6,834 bases of DNA from a bacterium (GTDB lineage: Bacteria; ARS69): the NCBI GenBank assembly GCA_025774865.1, contig JALGZO010000501.1, positions 1-6,834 of the forward strand. Direction: 5' to 3'. Below, piece by piece: positions 6,004-6,834 of this stretch. A program made the position numbers and the translations under genes. Within the stretch, counting starts at the first letter, position 1. Every line of letters starts with the position of its first letter. The notes beneath the pieces are model-generated. The model saw nothing but the letters and a program-made list of their open reading frames with translations, had not been told where the DNA came from and made no database searches.

Positions 6004-6834
6004 ATGGACTTCACGCTGTCCGAAGAACTCGAAATGCTGCGATCGGCGGTGCGCGATTTCTCGACGGGAAGGATCGCTCCGCACGCAGCTGAATGGGACC
6101 GCAACCATTACTTCCCCTACGAGGAAGCCGTGAAGCCCATGGGTCGGCTCGGGCTCTTCGGCACGGTGATCCCGGAGGAATACGGCGGTTCCGATCTTGG
6201 CTGGCTCGCGGCCATGATCGTGAGCGAGGAAATCGCCCGGGCCAGTAGCTCACTCCGCATCCAGATCAACATGCAGGGCCTGGGATGTGCGTACACCATC
6301 TGGAAGTACGGCAACGATGCACTGAAGGAAAAGTACGTCTCCAAGTTGGTCAGCGCCGAGTACGTGGGCGCCTTCGCCATGACCGAGCCGAACTCGGGTT
6401 CCGATGTCATGGCCATGGCCTCGACGGCGGAAGACAAGGGCGATCACTGGCTATTGAACGGCTCCAAGACGTGGATCTCGAATTCCAATGTGGCCGACGC
6501 CGTCGTCTACTACGCCTACACCGACGCATCCAAAGGGGCCAAGGGGCTCTCGGCCTTCGTGGTGGAGCTCAAGAACTTCAACGGCGTGCAAACTTCCTCT
6601 TTTGACAAGATGGGCACCCATTCTTGCCCCACCGGCGAGATCTTCCTGGCCGATACCCGGGTCCCGAAAGAGAACATCATCGGGAAGCCCGGCGACGGCG
6701 CTCGAATCCTCTTCGGATCTCTCAATCAAACCCGCCTCTCGGCGGCGGCCGGAGCGGTCGGGGTGGCCCAAGCCTGCCTGGACGCGACCATCGAGTACAG
6801 CAAGTCACGCCAGCAGTTCGGCAAGCCCATCGGT
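6004..6834 (+). CDS. acyl-CoA dehydrogenase, glutaryl-CoA dehydrogenase-like, 3' end missing
   Basis: This is an FAD flavoenzyme that introduces an alpha-beta double bond in an acyl-CoA and passes electrons to ETF. There are 277 codons of an expected 380 or so; the frame is open at the window edge. The N-terminal helical domain is residues 1-120. The family signature AMTEPNSGSDVMA (125-137) is complete. FAD-contacting GSKTWISN (153-160) follows, then the middle beta domain to about 225, and the C-terminal helical domain starts with R244 and RQQFG (269-273). The catalytic Glu lies beyond the window. From memory, WLAAMIVSEEIARASSSLRI and EDKGDHWLLNGSKTWISN closely resemble the non-decarboxylating glutaryl-CoA dehydrogenase of Desulfococcus and cyclohexene-carboxyl-CoA dehydrogenases of Syntrophus-type bacteria. 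R85 is a candidate carboxylate-binding Arg. The residue (Val or Tyr) separating the two glutaryl enzyme types is outside the window, so the substrate stays open. GAA and GAG are used equally for Glu (9 each), unlike mdh. Confidence 0.95.
   Translation, partial: MDFTLSEELEMLRSAVRDFSTGRIAPHAAEWDRNHYFPYEEAVKPMGRLGLFGTVIPEEYGGSDLGWLAAMIVSEEIARASSSLRIQINMQGLGCAYTIWKYGNDALKEKYVSKLVSAEYVGAFAMTEPNSGSDVMAMASTAEDKGDHWLLNGSKTWISNSNVADAVVYYAYTDASKGAKGLSAFVVELKNFNGVQTSSFDKMGTHSCPTGEIFLADTRVPKENIIGKPGDGARILFGSLNQTRLSAAAGAVGVAQACLDATIEYSKSRQQFGKPIG

Noticed and set aside
5901-6092. 63-codon + strand frame overlapping the acyl-CoA dehydrogenase start
   Set aside because: TTG start without a ribosome site, and it overlaps a clearly real gene in another frame.
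1-6834. CRISPR array, insertion sequence, phage or defence system
   Set aside because: No spaced direct repeats, terminal inverted repeats with target duplications, transposase, nuclease-helicase or toxin-antitoxin genes are visible.

Overview
The window is one end of a high-GC bacterial chromosome segment with ordinary, well-packed housekeeping genes, all on the + strand. Codon third positions are strongly G/C. No single gene fixes the taxon. The MutL carries an endonuclease motif and there is no mutH in view, which fits methyl-independent mismatch repair, the common state outside Escherichia-like gammaproteobacteria. The malate dehydrogenase is of the LDH-like type, and the acyl-CoA dehydrogenase resembles those of anaerobic aromatic-acid degraders. 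An uncultured deltaproteobacterium-like lineage or a high-GC candidate phylum is plausible, but that is inference.

Layout: bases 1-4186 form a tight block, mutS (5' part missing) - mutL - miaA. Each junction is a 4-base GTGA stop/start overlap, so the three are almost certainly one translationally coupled operon. MutS and MutL both keep recognisable beta-clamp-binding peptides, and MutL has the DQHA nuclease motif with one conservative change. Bases 4209-4323 hold a strong sigma70-like promoter and a complete tRNA-Gly(CCC) with encoded CCA. Bases 4324-4641 are a non-coding leader with a 9-bp perfect stem-loop ahead of mdh. Bases 4642-5658 encode an LDH-like malate dehydrogenase with two insertions, one of them five residues long in the mobile substrate loop. 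Bases 5659-6003 hold a terminator-like hairpin and a plausible promoter. From 6004 to the window end runs the first 277 codons of an acyl-CoA dehydrogenase related to glutaryl-CoA and alicyclic acyl-CoA dehydrogenases; its glutamate codon use differs from that of mdh.

Functions: mutS and mutL repair replication mismatches; miaA prenylates A37 of tRNAs reading UNN codons (the adjacent tRNA-Gly lacks A36 and is not an expected substrate); mdh belongs to the TCA cycle; the acyl-CoA dehydrogenase belongs to acyl-CoA or dicarboxylic-acid oxidation. I found no CRISPR array, insertion sequence, phage gene or defence system. The most interesting point is the loop insertion in the malate dehydrogenase, not a new multi-gene system.
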